From [Eubacterium] eligens ATCC 27750 (GTDB taxonomy: Bacteria; Bacillota; Clostridia; Lachnospirales; Lachnospiraceae): DNA of 64,000 bases. The notes beneath the pieces are model-generated. The model did not search any database. It was not told the origin of the DNA and saw nothing but the letters and a program-made list of their open reading frames with translations. The DNA lies in NCBI RefSeq assembly GCF_000146185.1, contig NC_012780.1, positions 124,001 through 188,000 on the forward strand. Reading direction: 5' to 3'. Each line of letters opens with the position of its first letter. Position 1 is the first letter of the stretch. Positions 17,834 through 27,239 of this stretch are shown piece after piece. The translations under genes and the position numbers were made by a program.

Positions 17834-18604
17834 CTAAATTAATGTAATTACTGCAATTGCAGCCGTCATGCACAACTCACTCACACAAAGCAGATAGCCC
17901 GCAAGGTCACCTGTCACCCCGCCAAACTGCTTATATGCCATATGCCTGTAATAGAGTAAAACAAGGAATGCTACAATGACAACAACTATTGCTGTTATAA
18001 TACTGCACATACACATACATGAAATACATAATATAAGCTGCATTACAAGCATTATATTTACCCTCTTTCTGGCTGTAACACTTGTAAATGTATGAAGCAT
18101 TCCGTTATTTCTTGCACCGCGGAAATTAACTGCTGCCAGTCCGCTGATAATTCTCGACAGATAAAAAGTAAATGCCATAATAATAATCTGCATATTTCCC
18201 GCCTTCTGTACAACAATAAATGCAGCAGCAAAATACAGCACATAATAAACCAGAAGTTTAATAACTGCAAATGCACCAATATGCGAATCCTTTAATATTG
18301 CCAGTTTCTTTTCCCTGTCACCATATGAATTAAGTGCATCACATGTATCCATATAACCGTCAACATGGATTCCCCCTGTTATAATAACCGGCAGTATGAT
18401 AAGTACCAAAGTCCTGCTTATATCCGGCACATATAAAATTTCCCCGGCATATATCCATCCATAAACATAAGCTCCAGTTATAAGTCCAATCAGCGGAAAG
18501 AATCCCATTACATATTTCATGTCTTTTTCATCTAATTCAAGATGTGGCATTGGTATTTTGGAATACATTGAAAATGCAATCACCAGTGATTTAATTATCG
18601 ACAT
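17834..18604 (-). CDS. cobS: Adenosylcobinamide-GDP ribazoletransferase (cobalamin synthase)
   Basis: About 256 residues with six to seven hydrophobic helices. The signature GGIHVDGYMDTCDAL carries the acidic metal-binding residues of the CDP-alcohol-transferase-like family. It joins adenosylcobinamide-GDP to alpha-ribazole (phosphate) in the membrane. The ATG at 18604 lies inside the end of cobU, overlapping by 14 bases, and uses GGGGGATATTGGCG as leader; a TTG at 18610 is less likely. Confidence 0.93.
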   Translation of the reverse strand: MSIIKSLVIAFSMYSKIPMPHLELDEKDMKYVMGFFPLIGLITGAYVYGWIYAGEILYVPDISRTLVLIILPVIITGGIHVDGYMDTCDALNSYGDREKKLAILKDSHIGAFAVIKLLVYYVLYFAAAFIVVQKAGNMQIIIMAFTFYLSRIISGLAAVNFRGARNNGMLHTFTSVTARKRVNIMLVMQLILCISCMCMCSIITAIVVVIVAFLVLLYYRHMAYKQFGGVTGDLAGYLLCVSELCMTAAIAVITLI

Positions 18605-19130
18605 CGCCAATATCCCCCTTTAAAAATACAGGAATTGAATATACAACTTCTACAACTGCATCTGCTGCTCTGGAAAGCCTCACATTAATCTCCCCAAGCC
18701 GCCTGATATAATCAGTTGTACCGGCATCATATTCACATCCGTCTGAAAATACTTCATTTGTTACAATAACAAGATGCCTGCATCCTGAATACAGTTTCAT
18801 ACAGCCATCAAATATATCATCTGGTTTTCCGGCTTCTCCAAAACATTCGTTGGCAAGAAGGTTAGACATGCATTCAACTAATACCACCGGTCTTTCTTCT
18901 TTATCACAGCAATCCAATGCACTGCCTATATTCTGATACTGCTCTATCGTTTCAAAGCCTTTTCCCTCACGCTGCCTTTTATGCTTTTCAATTCTTATTC
19001 TGCCTTCCTCTCCGAAAGGCTGCATGGTTGCCACATAATATTTTTTATTATCTCCGGCAAGCCGGCAGCATATCTGTTCAGCATATTCTGACTTGCCGCT
19101 GCCGCTTACCCCTGTAATTATAATCAACAT
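18591..19130 (-). CDS. cobU: Adenosylcobinamide kinase / adenosylcobinamide-phosphate guanylyltransferase
   Basis: A 179-residue protein with intact P-loop ITGVSGSGKSEYAEQ at residues 5-19, the guanylyl-accepting region HKRQREGKGFETIEQ (His of the H-x-x-x-R type), and VLVECMSNLLANE and IVTNEVFSDGCEYD motifs. It phosphorylates adenosylcobinamide and then attaches GMP. The start overlaps the upstream cbiA/cobT fusion by 7 bases. The second, altered copy lies just downstream at 17431. Confidence 0.93.
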   Translation of the reverse strand: MLIIITGVSGSGKSEYAEQICCRLAGDNKKYYVATMQPFGEEGRIRIEKHKRQREGKGFETIEQYQNIGSALDCCDKEERPVVLVECMSNLLANECFGEAGKPDDIFDGCMKLYSGCRHLVIVTNEVFSDGCEYDAGTTDYIRRLGEINVRLSRAADAVVEVVYSIPVFLKGDIGDVDN

Positions 19131-21565
19131 TTTCCATAATCCTCATATGCAGCTATCTGTATATCGTCAAATGTAGTATTTTCCCTGTACACCTGCAAAG
19201 CCATGTCAAAAAGCGGAAACATCATAACTGCCCCTGTTCCTTCTCCTAATGCAAGCTCTGCATGAATAACAGCTTTCTTTCCCAGACTGTCAAGAAGTGC
19301 TTTCATTGCCGGTTCTTTTCCCTGATGAGATACAATAATATAATCATTAATCTCCGGCTGCAGCTTCACGGCAATAAGCGCTGCAACCGCCGCGATAACA
19401 CCATCAGCAACAACCGGTATCCCATACACTGCTCCGCCGATATACACGCCCACAAGTCCTGCTATATCAAGCCCGCCTATACTCTGTAAAAGTTTTAATG
19501 GATTGTCTGCGTATCTGCCATACATTTCTTTAGCCTTTGTAATGACTTCAACTTTCCTTTTAAGCCCTGAATCATCAAGTCCTGCACCTCTTCCGGTAAC
19601 AGCTTCTGGCTCAAGGTTTAATAATATACTTGCAAGTGCTGTACTCGTAGTTGTATTGCCAATCCCCATCTCTCCTGTAGCAAGAATATTATATCCTTGT
19701 TCACTGCACCATTCCACCTGCTTAATTCCTTCGTGGACTGCCTGTATGAGCTGTTCCTGTGACATTGCAGGTTCTTTAAGGAAATTTCGCGTACCTGTCA
19801 TAACCCGTCTGTTTACAAGACCTTTATAAGTTCCTACATCTGTTCCATCCGCAAGTTTATCTGCTGCAATACCTATATTTACAGGAATCACTTCTGTTTT
19901 ACTGCAAGCTGCCATTCTGCATACACTCGATATTCCATCTGCCATATTGCAGCTTACAACTGCAGTCACATCCTGTCCTGTCTGTGTAACTCCCTCTTCA
20001 ACTATTCCGTTGTCTGCACACATTACAATAACAGCCCTTTTGTCTATATGTACATCAACTGTATTCTGGATTCCTGCTATCTGTGTTATTATTTCTTCCA
20101 TAAGCCCAAGACCATGTAATGGCTTTGCTATTCCATTCCAGTGCGCTTTTGCTTTAATCACAGCATCTCTATTAATACCTTTTATATTATCCAGCTCCGG
20201 AATAAGTTCTGCTGCCTGTCTGCTGTTCTCCTTATACTTCATACATGCATCCATAAATCTCTCTGCCACATTTTCATTACCATAAAAATAAATGTGTGGA
20301 AATCCTGCATATAAAGTATCACTTCCGTAACCGGCAGAAGCTGTGCTGTTATCAGAAGCCTTTATGACTTCATAATCACTACCCGGACAGTCACTGTTCC
20401 AATAATGAAATTCATGTGCACGGAAGCTTTGATTTTTATCTGCAAGCATTGTATCTTTTGCAGCCTTAACGCTCATATACCCGAAACGCTGTAATTTTCC
20501 GGCATTATAACCTGTTCCTCTGATAATTCCAGCCATTGGATATTTTTCTTTTTCCGGAGTTTCAAGATACTCATGCAGATATAGAAACCCGCCACACTCC
20601 GCTATACATGGAAGACCTGACCGTATTCTGTCAGCAATATCCTTTCGCATTGATATATTTTCTGACAGTTCTTCTGCATGAAGCTCAGGATATCCCCCAT
20701 ATAATAATAATCCGTCTATATTATCAGGAAGACTGCTGTCTTTAAGAGGACTGAAATATGCAAGTTCACATCCACTCTGTCTTAAATAATCAAGGTTATC
20801 TTCATAAAGAAAACAGAATGCTTCATCCTTTGCAACTGCTATTCTTAGATTTCTCTTTTTCTTTTCTTTGTAATGGATTTCATTCTCAGAGGCGTTTTCT
20901 GCAATCTTAAGAATCCCGTCTATATCCAACGTTTCTTTCATCTGACTTGCAATACAGGTGACTTTTTCCTGAAAATGTTCAACCTCTGCGGATGTAACAA
21001 GTCCAAGATGACGGCTTTCAAGAACGGCCTCCTTCTTATATGGCAGATAGCCTAATGGTTCTATCCCCATCTCTTTAACCATCTGTGCAGCATCTTTATA
21101 TAATCTGGATGATAAATTGTTAAATATCACACCTCTGATATGACTATCTTTTTCATATCCTGTATATCCTTTTATGACTGCACCTATTGAATTACTCATC
21201 CCACGGCAGTTTACTATAAGTATAACCGGTGTATCCGTAATGCCTGCTATATCATAGGAGCTTCCCTTCGTGCCAAAGCCCTGGCCGTCAAAGTATCCCA
21301 TAACGCCCTCAACTATGGTTATATCACTCTCACATTCTTTGCGTGCAAGCAGATATTTTATTGTCTCATCATCACAGAACCAGCTGTCAAGATTGCCTGT
21401 ACGCATATTCAGTACACGAGAATGAAACATAGAATCAATATAATCAGGTCCGCATTTTAATGCTGATGTCTTAAGTCCCATATCTTTAAAGCACTGGCAT
21501 AAACCACAGACAATTGTTGTTTTGCCACACCCACTGCCTGTTCCGGCTATCATTATACGACTCAT
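19124..21565 (-). CDS. cbiA/cobT: Fusion: cobyrinate a,c-diamide synthase + nicotinate-nucleotide:dimethylbenzimidazole phosphoribosyltransferase
   Basis: One 813-residue frame joins two enzymes. Residues 1 to about 455 are CbiA: P-loop GTGSGCGKTTIVCGL, GVMGYFDGQGFGTKGSS, and a glutamine amidotransferase part with the nucleophile Cys in CIAECGGFLYLHEY and FRAHEFHY. Residues about 465-813 are CobT: KPLHGLGLMEEI, VIVMCADNGIVEEGVTQ, GEMGIGNTTTSTA, TGRGAGLDD and the catalytic Glu in LALGEGTGAV. CbiA amidates carboxylates a and c; CobT activates the lower-ligand base as alpha-ribazole phosphate. No stop or ribosome site separates them, so a real fusion is seen. The start overlaps cbiET by 4 bases. 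Confidence 0.93.
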   Translation of the reverse strand: MSRIMIAGTGSGCGKTTIVCGLCQCFKDMGLKTSALKCGPDYIDSMFHSRVLNMRTGNLDSWFCDDETIKYLLARKECESDITIVEGVMGYFDGQGFGTKGSSYDIAGITDTPVILIVNCRGMSNSIGAVIKGYTGYEKDSHIRGVIFNNLSSRLYKDAAQMVKEMGIEPLGYLPYKKEAVLESRHLGLVTSAEVEHFQEKVTCIASQMKETLDIDGILKIAENASENEIHYKEKKKRNLRIAVAKDEAFCFLYEDNLDYLRQSGCELAYFSPLKDSSLPDNIDGLLLYGGYPELHAEELSENISMRKDIADRIRSGLPCIAECGGFLYLHEYLETPEKEKYPMAGIIRGTGYNAGKLQRFGYMSVKAAKDTMLADKNQSFRAHEFHYWNSDCPGSDYEVIKASDNSTASAGYGSDTLYAGFPHIYFYGNENVAERFMDACMKYKENSRQAAELIPELDNIKGINRDAVIKAKAHWNGIAKPLHGLGLMEEIITQIAGIQNTVDVHIDKRAVIVMCADNGIVEEGVTQTGQDVTAVVSCNMADGISSVCRMAACSKTEVIPVNIGIAADKLADGTDVGTYKGLVNRRVMTGTRNFLKEPAMSQEQLIQAVHEGIKQVEWCSEQGYNILATGEMGIGNTTTSTALASILLNLEPEAVTGRGAGLDDSGLKRKVEVITKAKEMYGRYADNPLKLLQSIGGLDIAGLVGVYIGGAVYGIPVVADGVIAAVAALIAVKLQPEINDYIIVSHQGKEPAMKALLDSLGKKAVIHAELALGEGTGAVMMFPLFDMALQVYRENTTFDDIQIAAYEDYGKC

Positions 21566-22752
21566 TGCATTCTCCTTCCCTCTATAATAAATACTGGATT
21601 ATTTGCAGACATCATATGATATCTGCCTGTTTTCTTTATCTGTGTTACAGCAATCTGGACTATATCAAGTACGCTCATATTATTCTTTTCCATTAATGAA
21701 ATCATATCCTGTAGTGTTTCTAAAGTTACTGCTGTAGCCACAACATGGACATTGGGATTTTTTCTAAGAATACTGTCAAAAATGTATTCTGATTCACCGC
21801 CACTTCCACCAATAAACACTTCATCCGGCACTGGAAGATTATCAATTACATCTGCTGCATTGCCATGTATAATCTCTATGTTATTAAGTCCGAATTTCTC
21901 TGCATTACGGGCAATAAGACTGCATCCTTCTTCTGTTCTCTCAACCGCATATACAGTTCCGTATGGTGCATGCAGTGCAAGCTCTACCGAAACAGAACCT
22001 GTTCCTGCGCCTATATCATACACACATGAATTCTTTCTGACTGCCATACGGCTGATTACACTTGCCCGTATTTCCCTCTTAGTCATTGGCACATCTGAAC
22101 GGATAAAATAACTGTCAGGAATTCCTGTTATAGTAAATGTATGTGAATAATCATTGTATACTGCCATTACAGTAAGCCCTGCTGACTCATATTCTGTAAA
22201 TTCTGACACTTCACCACTGGATATCTTTTCATTTTCATATGAAAGATTTTCCCCTATCCAGACATGTGCCTTTGAAAGCCCCACACTCTGAAGCTGCTTA
22301 CATATCTGTGATACATTTCCCTGTGTCAGAAAATATGTCATCTCATTCTGTAAAACTACAGGTATGTAACTCTGTTTTTTTCCATGCACACTTACAAATG
22401 CCGCATTTTCCCAAGGCTTTCCTATTCTTGCGGCAAAATATATTACAGAAGATATTCCAGGCAGGATACGGTATTCATATTTTCCTTCAAGCGCATCTGC
22501 AAGCTTTCTTGTTCCACTGTAAAATCCGGTATCACCAGACATAAGCACAACATATTCTTGTGCCTCTTCCTGCTCGATAATACTTACTATATTATCTGCT
22601 GTTACAGCATAAAATGTCTTTTTATCCGGATATTCCTCTATCAACCGCTTTGAACCTATTATAATTTCTGCATTATCAATTGCAGCTTTTACTTCCTCTG
22701 TAATGCAGCTTTTACTGCCCGGTCCCATTCCAGCTATAATTACCCTTTTCAT
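21562..22752 (-). CDS. cbiET: Bifunctional cobalt-precorrin-7 C5-methyltransferase / cobalt-precorrin-6B C15-methyltransferase
   Basis: The 396-residue protein has an N-terminal tetrapyrrole methylase domain (CbiE: VIIAGMGPGSKSCITEEV, residues 1 to about 200) and a C-terminal class I methyltransferase/decarboxylase (CbiT: CVYDIGAGTGSVSVELAL, then HGNAADVIDNLPVPDEVFIGGSGG). This fusion equals CobL of the aerobic pathway and is common. It adds methyls at C5 and C15 and removes the acetate carboxylate at C12. It overlaps cbiA/cobT by 4 bases and follows cbiJ by 21 bases. Confidence 0.95.
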   Translation of the reverse strand: MKRVIIAGMGPGSKSCITEEVKAAIDNAEIIIGSKRLIEEYPDKKTFYAVTADNIVSIIEQEEAQEYVVLMSGDTGFYSGTRKLADALEGKYEYRILPGISSVIYFAARIGKPWENAAFVSVHGKKQSYIPVVLQNEMTYFLTQGNVSQICKQLQSVGLSKAHVWIGENLSYENEKISSGEVSEFTEYESAGLTVMAVYNDYSHTFTITGIPDSYFIRSDVPMTKREIRASVISRMAVRKNSCVYDIGAGTGSVSVELALHAPYGTVYAVERTEEGCSLIARNAEKFGLNNIEIIHGNAADVIDNLPVPDEVFIGGSGGESEYIFDSILRKNPNVHVVATAVTLETLQDMISLMEKNNMSVLDIVQIAVTQIKKTGRYHMMSANNPVFIIEGRRMQ

Positions 22753-22773
22753 TACTCACTCCATCTTAACCTG

Positions 22774-23565
22774 TTAACACTGTGAATCAATATTTTCTTC
22801 AAGATACGCTATAATTTCTGAAAGATTCTTACCACCATTTTCCAATGGCCGCCTTATTACAATGCAGTCAGTTCCTGTATTTAGTGTAGCAGATATTTTT
22901 TCTTCATATCCACCGTTATTTCCTGATTCTTTTGTAACAAGTACCCCGATATTAAACTGCCTTATTACTGCTTCGTTTAATTCCTGTGAAAATGGTCCCT
23001 GCATTCCAATTAAATGTGCCGGCATAATCCCTGCCTGTATTGCACTTTCCATCATCTGTGGATTAGGCAGAAGGCGAAGATACAGCCTGTCCTTAAAATC
23101 CTTAATATGGACATACTCAGGTATGTTCTTGCTTCCTGTCGTCATAAGAACGTTTTTATGAATATATCTGTCTTCATTCAGCAGCCTGACTGCATCCTTC
23201 ATTGTTTCAGTATATATGATATTGTCTGCATTATTACCAGCTTTTTCTATATTCTCTTCTCTTAATACCCTGACATAAAAAATGTGTCTGCTGTCACATG
23301 CCTCTTTTATATTGTGGGTAACCTGTGTGGCATACGGATGTGTTGCATCAATAACTATGTCAGGATGGATTGCCTTTATCTCATCAGACATCTGTTTCTC
23401 ATCCATTTTCCCGACATGTATATGCACATTATTCTGCCCAGGAAGCAGTTCTTTTCCATACTCAGTAGTTACATACACATGGGTAATACATTTTTTAACT
23501 GCAAGAAATTCACATATTCTGCGGCCTTCCGTTGTCCCGGCAAAAAGCATTATTGTCTTTTTCAT
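22774..23565 (-). CDS. cbiJ: Cobalt-precorrin-6A reductase
   Basis: A 263-residue protein starting KKTIMLFAGTTEGRRICEFL, the nucleotide-binding start of CbiJ/CobK, with DATHPYATQVTHNIKEAC and TTGSKNIPEY. It reduces the macrocycle of cobalt-precorrin-6A with NAD(P)H. It overlaps cbiH by 4 bases (ATGA type), indicating coupling. Length and motifs match the family. Confidence 0.93.
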   Translation of the reverse strand: MKKTIMLFAGTTEGRRICEFLAVKKCITHVYVTTEYGKELLPGQNNVHIHVGKMDEKQMSDEIKAIHPDIVIDATHPYATQVTHNIKEACDSRHIFYVRVLREENIEKAGNNADNIIYTETMKDAVRLLNEDRYIHKNVLMTTGSKNIPEYVHIKDFKDRLYLRLLPNPQMMESAIQAGIMPAHLIGMQGPFSQELNEAVIRQFNIGVLVTKESGNNGGYEEKISATLNTGTDCIVIRRPLENGGKNLSEIIAYLEENIDSQC

Positions 23566-24281
23566 ACAACCTTATATCCTCTCGGTGTAACCATCTTTCC
23601 ATTAATAATCTTAGTATGGCTGTTTCCAATATAAACTGTCGTGAACATATCTGCTTTGAAATCAGCCAGCTCCTTTAATGTAAGAACCCCGGCTGTCTCA
23701 TTATCCCTGCCTATATTCCTTACATAGCCACATACTGTATCAGCCGGCTGTACTTCCATTACAATGTCACAGGCTTCTTTTAAATATCCTGCTCTCCTAC
23801 GGCTTGAAGGATTATATATGCACATTACCATATCGCTTTCAGCCATTGCCCTGATTCTTTTCTTTATCAGTTCCCACGGAGTCATACAGTCACTTAAGCT
23901 TATAACCGCAAAATCATGTGACAAAGGTGCTCCGAGACAGGCAGCACCACTATTGGCGGCTGTGACACCTGATATTACCTTAATATCAGTTCCTTCATCT
24001 GCAAGTTCATATACCAGACTCGCCATGCCATATACACCACTGTCTCCACTGCATACAAGTACTACATCCCTGCCTTCATTTGCCATGTCTATGGCATACT
24101 GACAACGCTCCTTTTCCTGCATCATATTAGTTGAATAATATTCTTTATCTGGAAAATACTGCTTCAATATATCAACATAAGTATTATAGCCAACTATTAA
24201 CTGTGCTGACGATATTGCAGCTGACGCTTCCAGTGTCATATTATCTTTTGCACCACTTCCAAAACCAACTATCTTAAGCAT
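23562..24281 (-). CDS. cbiH: Cobalt-precorrin-3B C17-methyltransferase
   Basis: A 239-residue tetrapyrrole methylase: KIVGFGSGAKDNMTLEA at the start, VLVCSGDSGVYGMASLVYEL (the SAM-binding SGDxGxYGMA loop typical of CbiH/CobJ) and GVTAANSGAACLGAPLSHDF. It methylates C17 and drives ring contraction. The C-terminal NSHTKIINGKMVTPRGY is also characteristic. It follows cbiG by 15 bases and overlaps cbiJ. Confidence 0.94.
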   Translation of the reverse strand: MLKIVGFGSGAKDNMTLEASAAISSAQLIVGYNTYVDILKQYFPDKEYYSTNMMQEKERCQYAIDMANEGRDVVLVCSGDSGVYGMASLVYELADEGTDIKVISGVTAANSGAACLGAPLSHDFAVISLSDCMTPWELIKKRIRAMAESDMVMCIYNPSSRRRAGYLKEACDIVMEVQPADTVCGYVRNIGRDNETAGVLTLKELADFKADMFTTVYIGNSHTKIINGKMVTPRGYKVV

Positions 24282-24296
24282 ATCATACTCCTTAAT

Positions 24297-25349
24297 CTAT
24301 ACCATTTTATATACCGCAACAGTTATTCCGTTATCTGCCGTTTTTCCTGCAAGCTTTCTGCCTCCACCCGATGCTGCACATGCGCTGCGCTCACATACAT
24401 TATCCACACCTATCTGCTCATTTACAAAAGCTGATGATGAAAAATCTCCCTCAATCTCTCTTAATGCTTCAGGTGTATATGTCCTGTATGGAACTTTAAA
24501 TTTCCTTGCAAATTCAATAATTCCCTGTTCATCCGCTTTTCTGTCAACAGAGGCAGCTACTGCAATAGCTTCTGGCATCAGATTATTCATATCAAAAACC
24601 TTCTTAACCACCTGCTCTATCTCTTCTGCTGTCTTTCCCTTTTTGCATCCGATTCCAACTGCCAGATTTTGTGGCACAAGTTTTAATGTTCTCTTAAATA
24701 CCACATTTTCATCAGGATGAGAAATTATCTGTACACCGCTTTCATATTTACCGTCTGCATTATCTGTATATGTAATCTGCCCATTCCATTGTTTTTCTGT
24801 CTCTCTTAACATTTTGACAAATGTTTCATCTCCTGTAATTCCAACAGCTTCCCCATTAAGTATCCGGCCTGATATATCCTGTATCATGACAGGATTAACT
24901 ATTTTCATATTATGCTCTGCTGCAAACATATCAACCGCAAACATTCCTCTTGTATCTGTAGCTGTAGTAATTACAGGTATTGCACCAATACTGTCTGCAA
25001 GTTCTTTGCACCATTCATTGGCACCACCTATATGCCCTGAAAGCAGTGAAATAAGAAATTTGCCACTCTCGTCTGCAACAAGTACTGCCGGATCTGTTAC
25101 CTTACTTTTAAGATATGGTGCTATTGTTCTTACCGCTATTGCAGCCGCACACACAAATAATATCCTGTCGCACATTGCGAACTCGCTCTTAATAACACTG
25201 CCGACAGTGGCAAAAGAAACTGCATCTTCCCTGTAATCATCCCCACATCTTTTGTGGCAGTAAATTGTAACTTCTTCATCCGTCACCGTGGAAGCCTTTT
25301 TTGCCACCTTCATTCCCTCATGTGTAAATGCTATTATAACAGTTCTCAT
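24297..25349 (-). CDS. cbiG: Cobalt-precorrin 5A hydrolase
   Basis: A 350-residue protein with the CbiG N-terminal, central and C-terminal modules. SLLSGHIGGANEWCKELA and ITTATDTRGMFAVD are the N-terminal domain motifs and VGIGCKKGKTAEEIE plus ASVDRKADEQGIIEFA the C-terminal domain. It opens the ring-A delta-lactone and releases acetaldehyde, a step specific to the anaerobic pathway. Its start overlaps the cbiF stop by 4 bases. Confidence 0.94.
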   Translation of the reverse strand: MRTVIIAFTHEGMKVAKKASTVTDEEVTIYCHKRCGDDYREDAVSFATVGSVIKSEFAMCDRILFVCAAAIAVRTIAPYLKSKVTDPAVLVADESGKFLISLLSGHIGGANEWCKELADSIGAIPVITTATDTRGMFAVDMFAAEHNMKIVNPVMIQDISGRILNGEAVGITGDETFVKMLRETEKQWNGQITYTDNADGKYESGVQIISHPDENVVFKRTLKLVPQNLAVGIGCKKGKTAEEIEQVVKKVFDMNNLMPEAIAVAASVDRKADEQGIIEFARKFKVPYRTYTPEALREIEGDFSSSAFVNEQIGVDNVCERSACAASGGGRKLAGKTADNGITVAVYKMV

Positions 25350-26092
25350 TTTCTATACTCCGTTTTAAATTCAGGATCATATAACTTGGAAAATGAATAT
25401 TTATCTCCTAAGAATTCTCCCACCATTATAAGTGCTGTCTTTGTAATTCCTGCCTTTTCGGCTTCTCTGTCAAGATTTTCCAATGTGGTCTTTATACATT
25501 TTTCATCCTTCCAGCTTGCCTTATAACATATTGCACATGGAGTATCCGGTGTATACGCTCCCTTATATAATTCTTCCTTAAGCTCCTTTAAATGTGATGA
25601 ACTTAAGAATATAACCATTGAGGTTCCATGTGCCGCCAGCTTTGCAATGCTCTCATTATCCGGAACAGGCGTCCTTCCCGGCATCCTTGTAATAATTACT
25701 GACTGTGCAACCTCCGGCACTGTATATTCACAGTTCATTGCAGCTGCCGCAGCAAGAAAGCTGCTGACACCCGGACATATTTCACATGTAATTCCATGCT
25801 TTGCAAGTTCCTCAATCTGCTCCCTTATAGCTCCATAAAGTGAAGGATCTCCTGTATGCAGTCGTACTATATTCTTTCCTTCGCTCTCCGCCTTCACAAT
25901 TACATTAATGACCTCATCGAGATTCATGTATGCACTGTTATATATCTCACAGTCTTTTTTGGCATATTCAAGCAGTTCTTCATTTACAAGTGAACCTGCA
26001 TATATAATCACATCTGCCTCATTAAGCATGCGCATGCCGCGAACTGTAATTAAATCTTTAGCTCCGGGTCCTGCCCCGACAATTTTAACCAT
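25346..26092 (-). CDS. cbiF: Cobalt-precorrin-4 C11-methyltransferase
   Basis: A 248-residue tetrapyrrole methylase starting VKIVGAGPGAKDLITVRG, with VRLHTGDPSLYGAIREQIEEL (SAM-binding loop), GVSSFLAAAAAMNCEYTVPE and QSVIITRMPGRTPVP that single out CbiF/CobM. It transfers a methyl to C11. It overlaps cbiD by 8 bases and cbiG by 4 bases. Confidence 0.95.
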   Translation of the reverse strand: MVKIVGAGPGAKDLITVRGMRMLNEADVIIYAGSLVNEELLEYAKKDCEIYNSAYMNLDEVINVIVKAESEGKNIVRLHTGDPSLYGAIREQIEELAKHGITCEICPGVSSFLAAAAAMNCEYTVPEVAQSVIITRMPGRTPVPDNESIAKLAAHGTSMVIFLSSSHLKELKEELYKGAYTPDTPCAICYKASWKDEKCIKTTLENLDREAEKAGITKTALIMVGEFLGDKYSFSKLYDPEFKTEYRK

Positions 26093-27239
26093 AATTATTC
26101 TCCATTATATCTTCTAACAGCATATCCGCTGTTTTTGTCTTACCTAATATTCCATATTCATTAGAGAATACAATTGCCCCGATTCTTATTTTACCGCCAC
26201 TTCTTCTTTGCAATACATCCTCTATGCGGATCATAAGCTGCTTCATTGTATTCTCAAGCATGTCCGATTTTTTCAATATATCAAGTGCAGCCTCTGTCGT
26301 GACACAGTCAAGTATTTTCCTTGCAGTATCAGCCTCTGCACCTGCTCTTATGGCACAGGCTGCCAGGACTTCCATACGCCCGTCTGCAGCTTTTGAATGT
26401 GTATTCATTATTCCTGCACCCAGTTTTACAAGTTTTCCTATGTGTCCTACAAGAAGCATCGCTTCTGCGCCTGCATCACACACCATATCTATTGTATCAC
26501 CTATATAATTACTGCATTTGATACTTCTTTTAAGTTCAATTCCAAGAGTATTAAGCAGAAAATCCTGCCCATAATTTCCCGGTGCAATCAGAAGAACTTT
26601 TTCGCCTTCTGCTATATGCATTTTAATTTCTGTCCTTATTGTATCAATAAGTGCCTGTTCACTCATAGGCTCTACTATTCCTGTTGTTCCAAGAATTGAT
26701 ATTCCCCCTGTTATTCCGAGGTTCGGATTAAATGTTTTCTTTGCAATTTCAACTCCCTGTGGTGCTGATATTACAACCTTTAAACTTCCCTCATAAGAAT
26801 AATTCTCTGCTGCTTCCGATACACCTTCTTCAATCATTTTAAGCGGAACCGGATTAATTGCCGCTTCTCCTACCGGGCGCGACAGCCCTTTTTTAGTAAT
26901 TCTTCCTACACCTGTTCCTCCATCTGTTACAACTCTTTTATCTGTGCTGTCACGTTCTATATAAGAAACACTGGCATATATTAATATTCCGTTAGTCACA
27001 TCAGGATCATCCCCGCTGTCTTTTTTTATAGCACATGTAACACTGTCCTGTTCCATTGTTATTTCATAAACAGGCAGCGTAAGTTCTACTCCCATCGGAG
27101 TAATCACACTGACACTTTCAATTCTCCTGCCTGACAAAAGCATACATGCCGCCGCTTTCGCCGCTGCGCATGCACATGTTCCTGTTGTATATCCACATCG
27201 CATTTTTTTCTGATTCTTATATACATATCTCTCTAACAT
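26085..27239 (-). CDS. cbiD: Cobalt-precorrin-5B C1-methyltransferase
   Basis: From the ATG at 27239 the product is about 384 residues. CGYTTGTCACAAAKAA near the N-terminus and GTTGIVEPMSEQALIDTI and VLLIAPGNYGQDFLLNTLG are CbiD hallmarks. It methylates C1 in the anaerobic pathway. The start overlaps the cbiC stop by 7 bases, with AAAGAG about 8 bases upstream; a GTG at 27248 is possible but lies within the same region. Confidence 0.94.
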   Translation of the reverse strand: MLERYVYKNQKKMRCGYTTGTCACAAAKAAACMLLSGRRIESVSVITPMGVELTLPVYEITMEQDSVTCAIKKDSGDDPDVTNGILIYASVSYIERDSTDKRVVTDGGTGVGRITKKGLSRPVGEAAINPVPLKMIEEGVSEAAENYSYEGSLKVVISAPQGVEIAKKTFNPNLGITGGISILGTTGIVEPMSEQALIDTIRTEIKMHIAEGEKVLLIAPGNYGQDFLLNTLGIELKRSIKCSNYIGDTIDMVCDAGAEAMLLVGHIGKLVKLGAGIMNTHSKAADGRMEVLAACAIRAGAEADTARKILDCVTTEAALDILKKSDMLENTMKQLMIRIEDVLQRRSGGKIRIGAIVFSNEYGILGKTKTADMLLEDIMENNYG

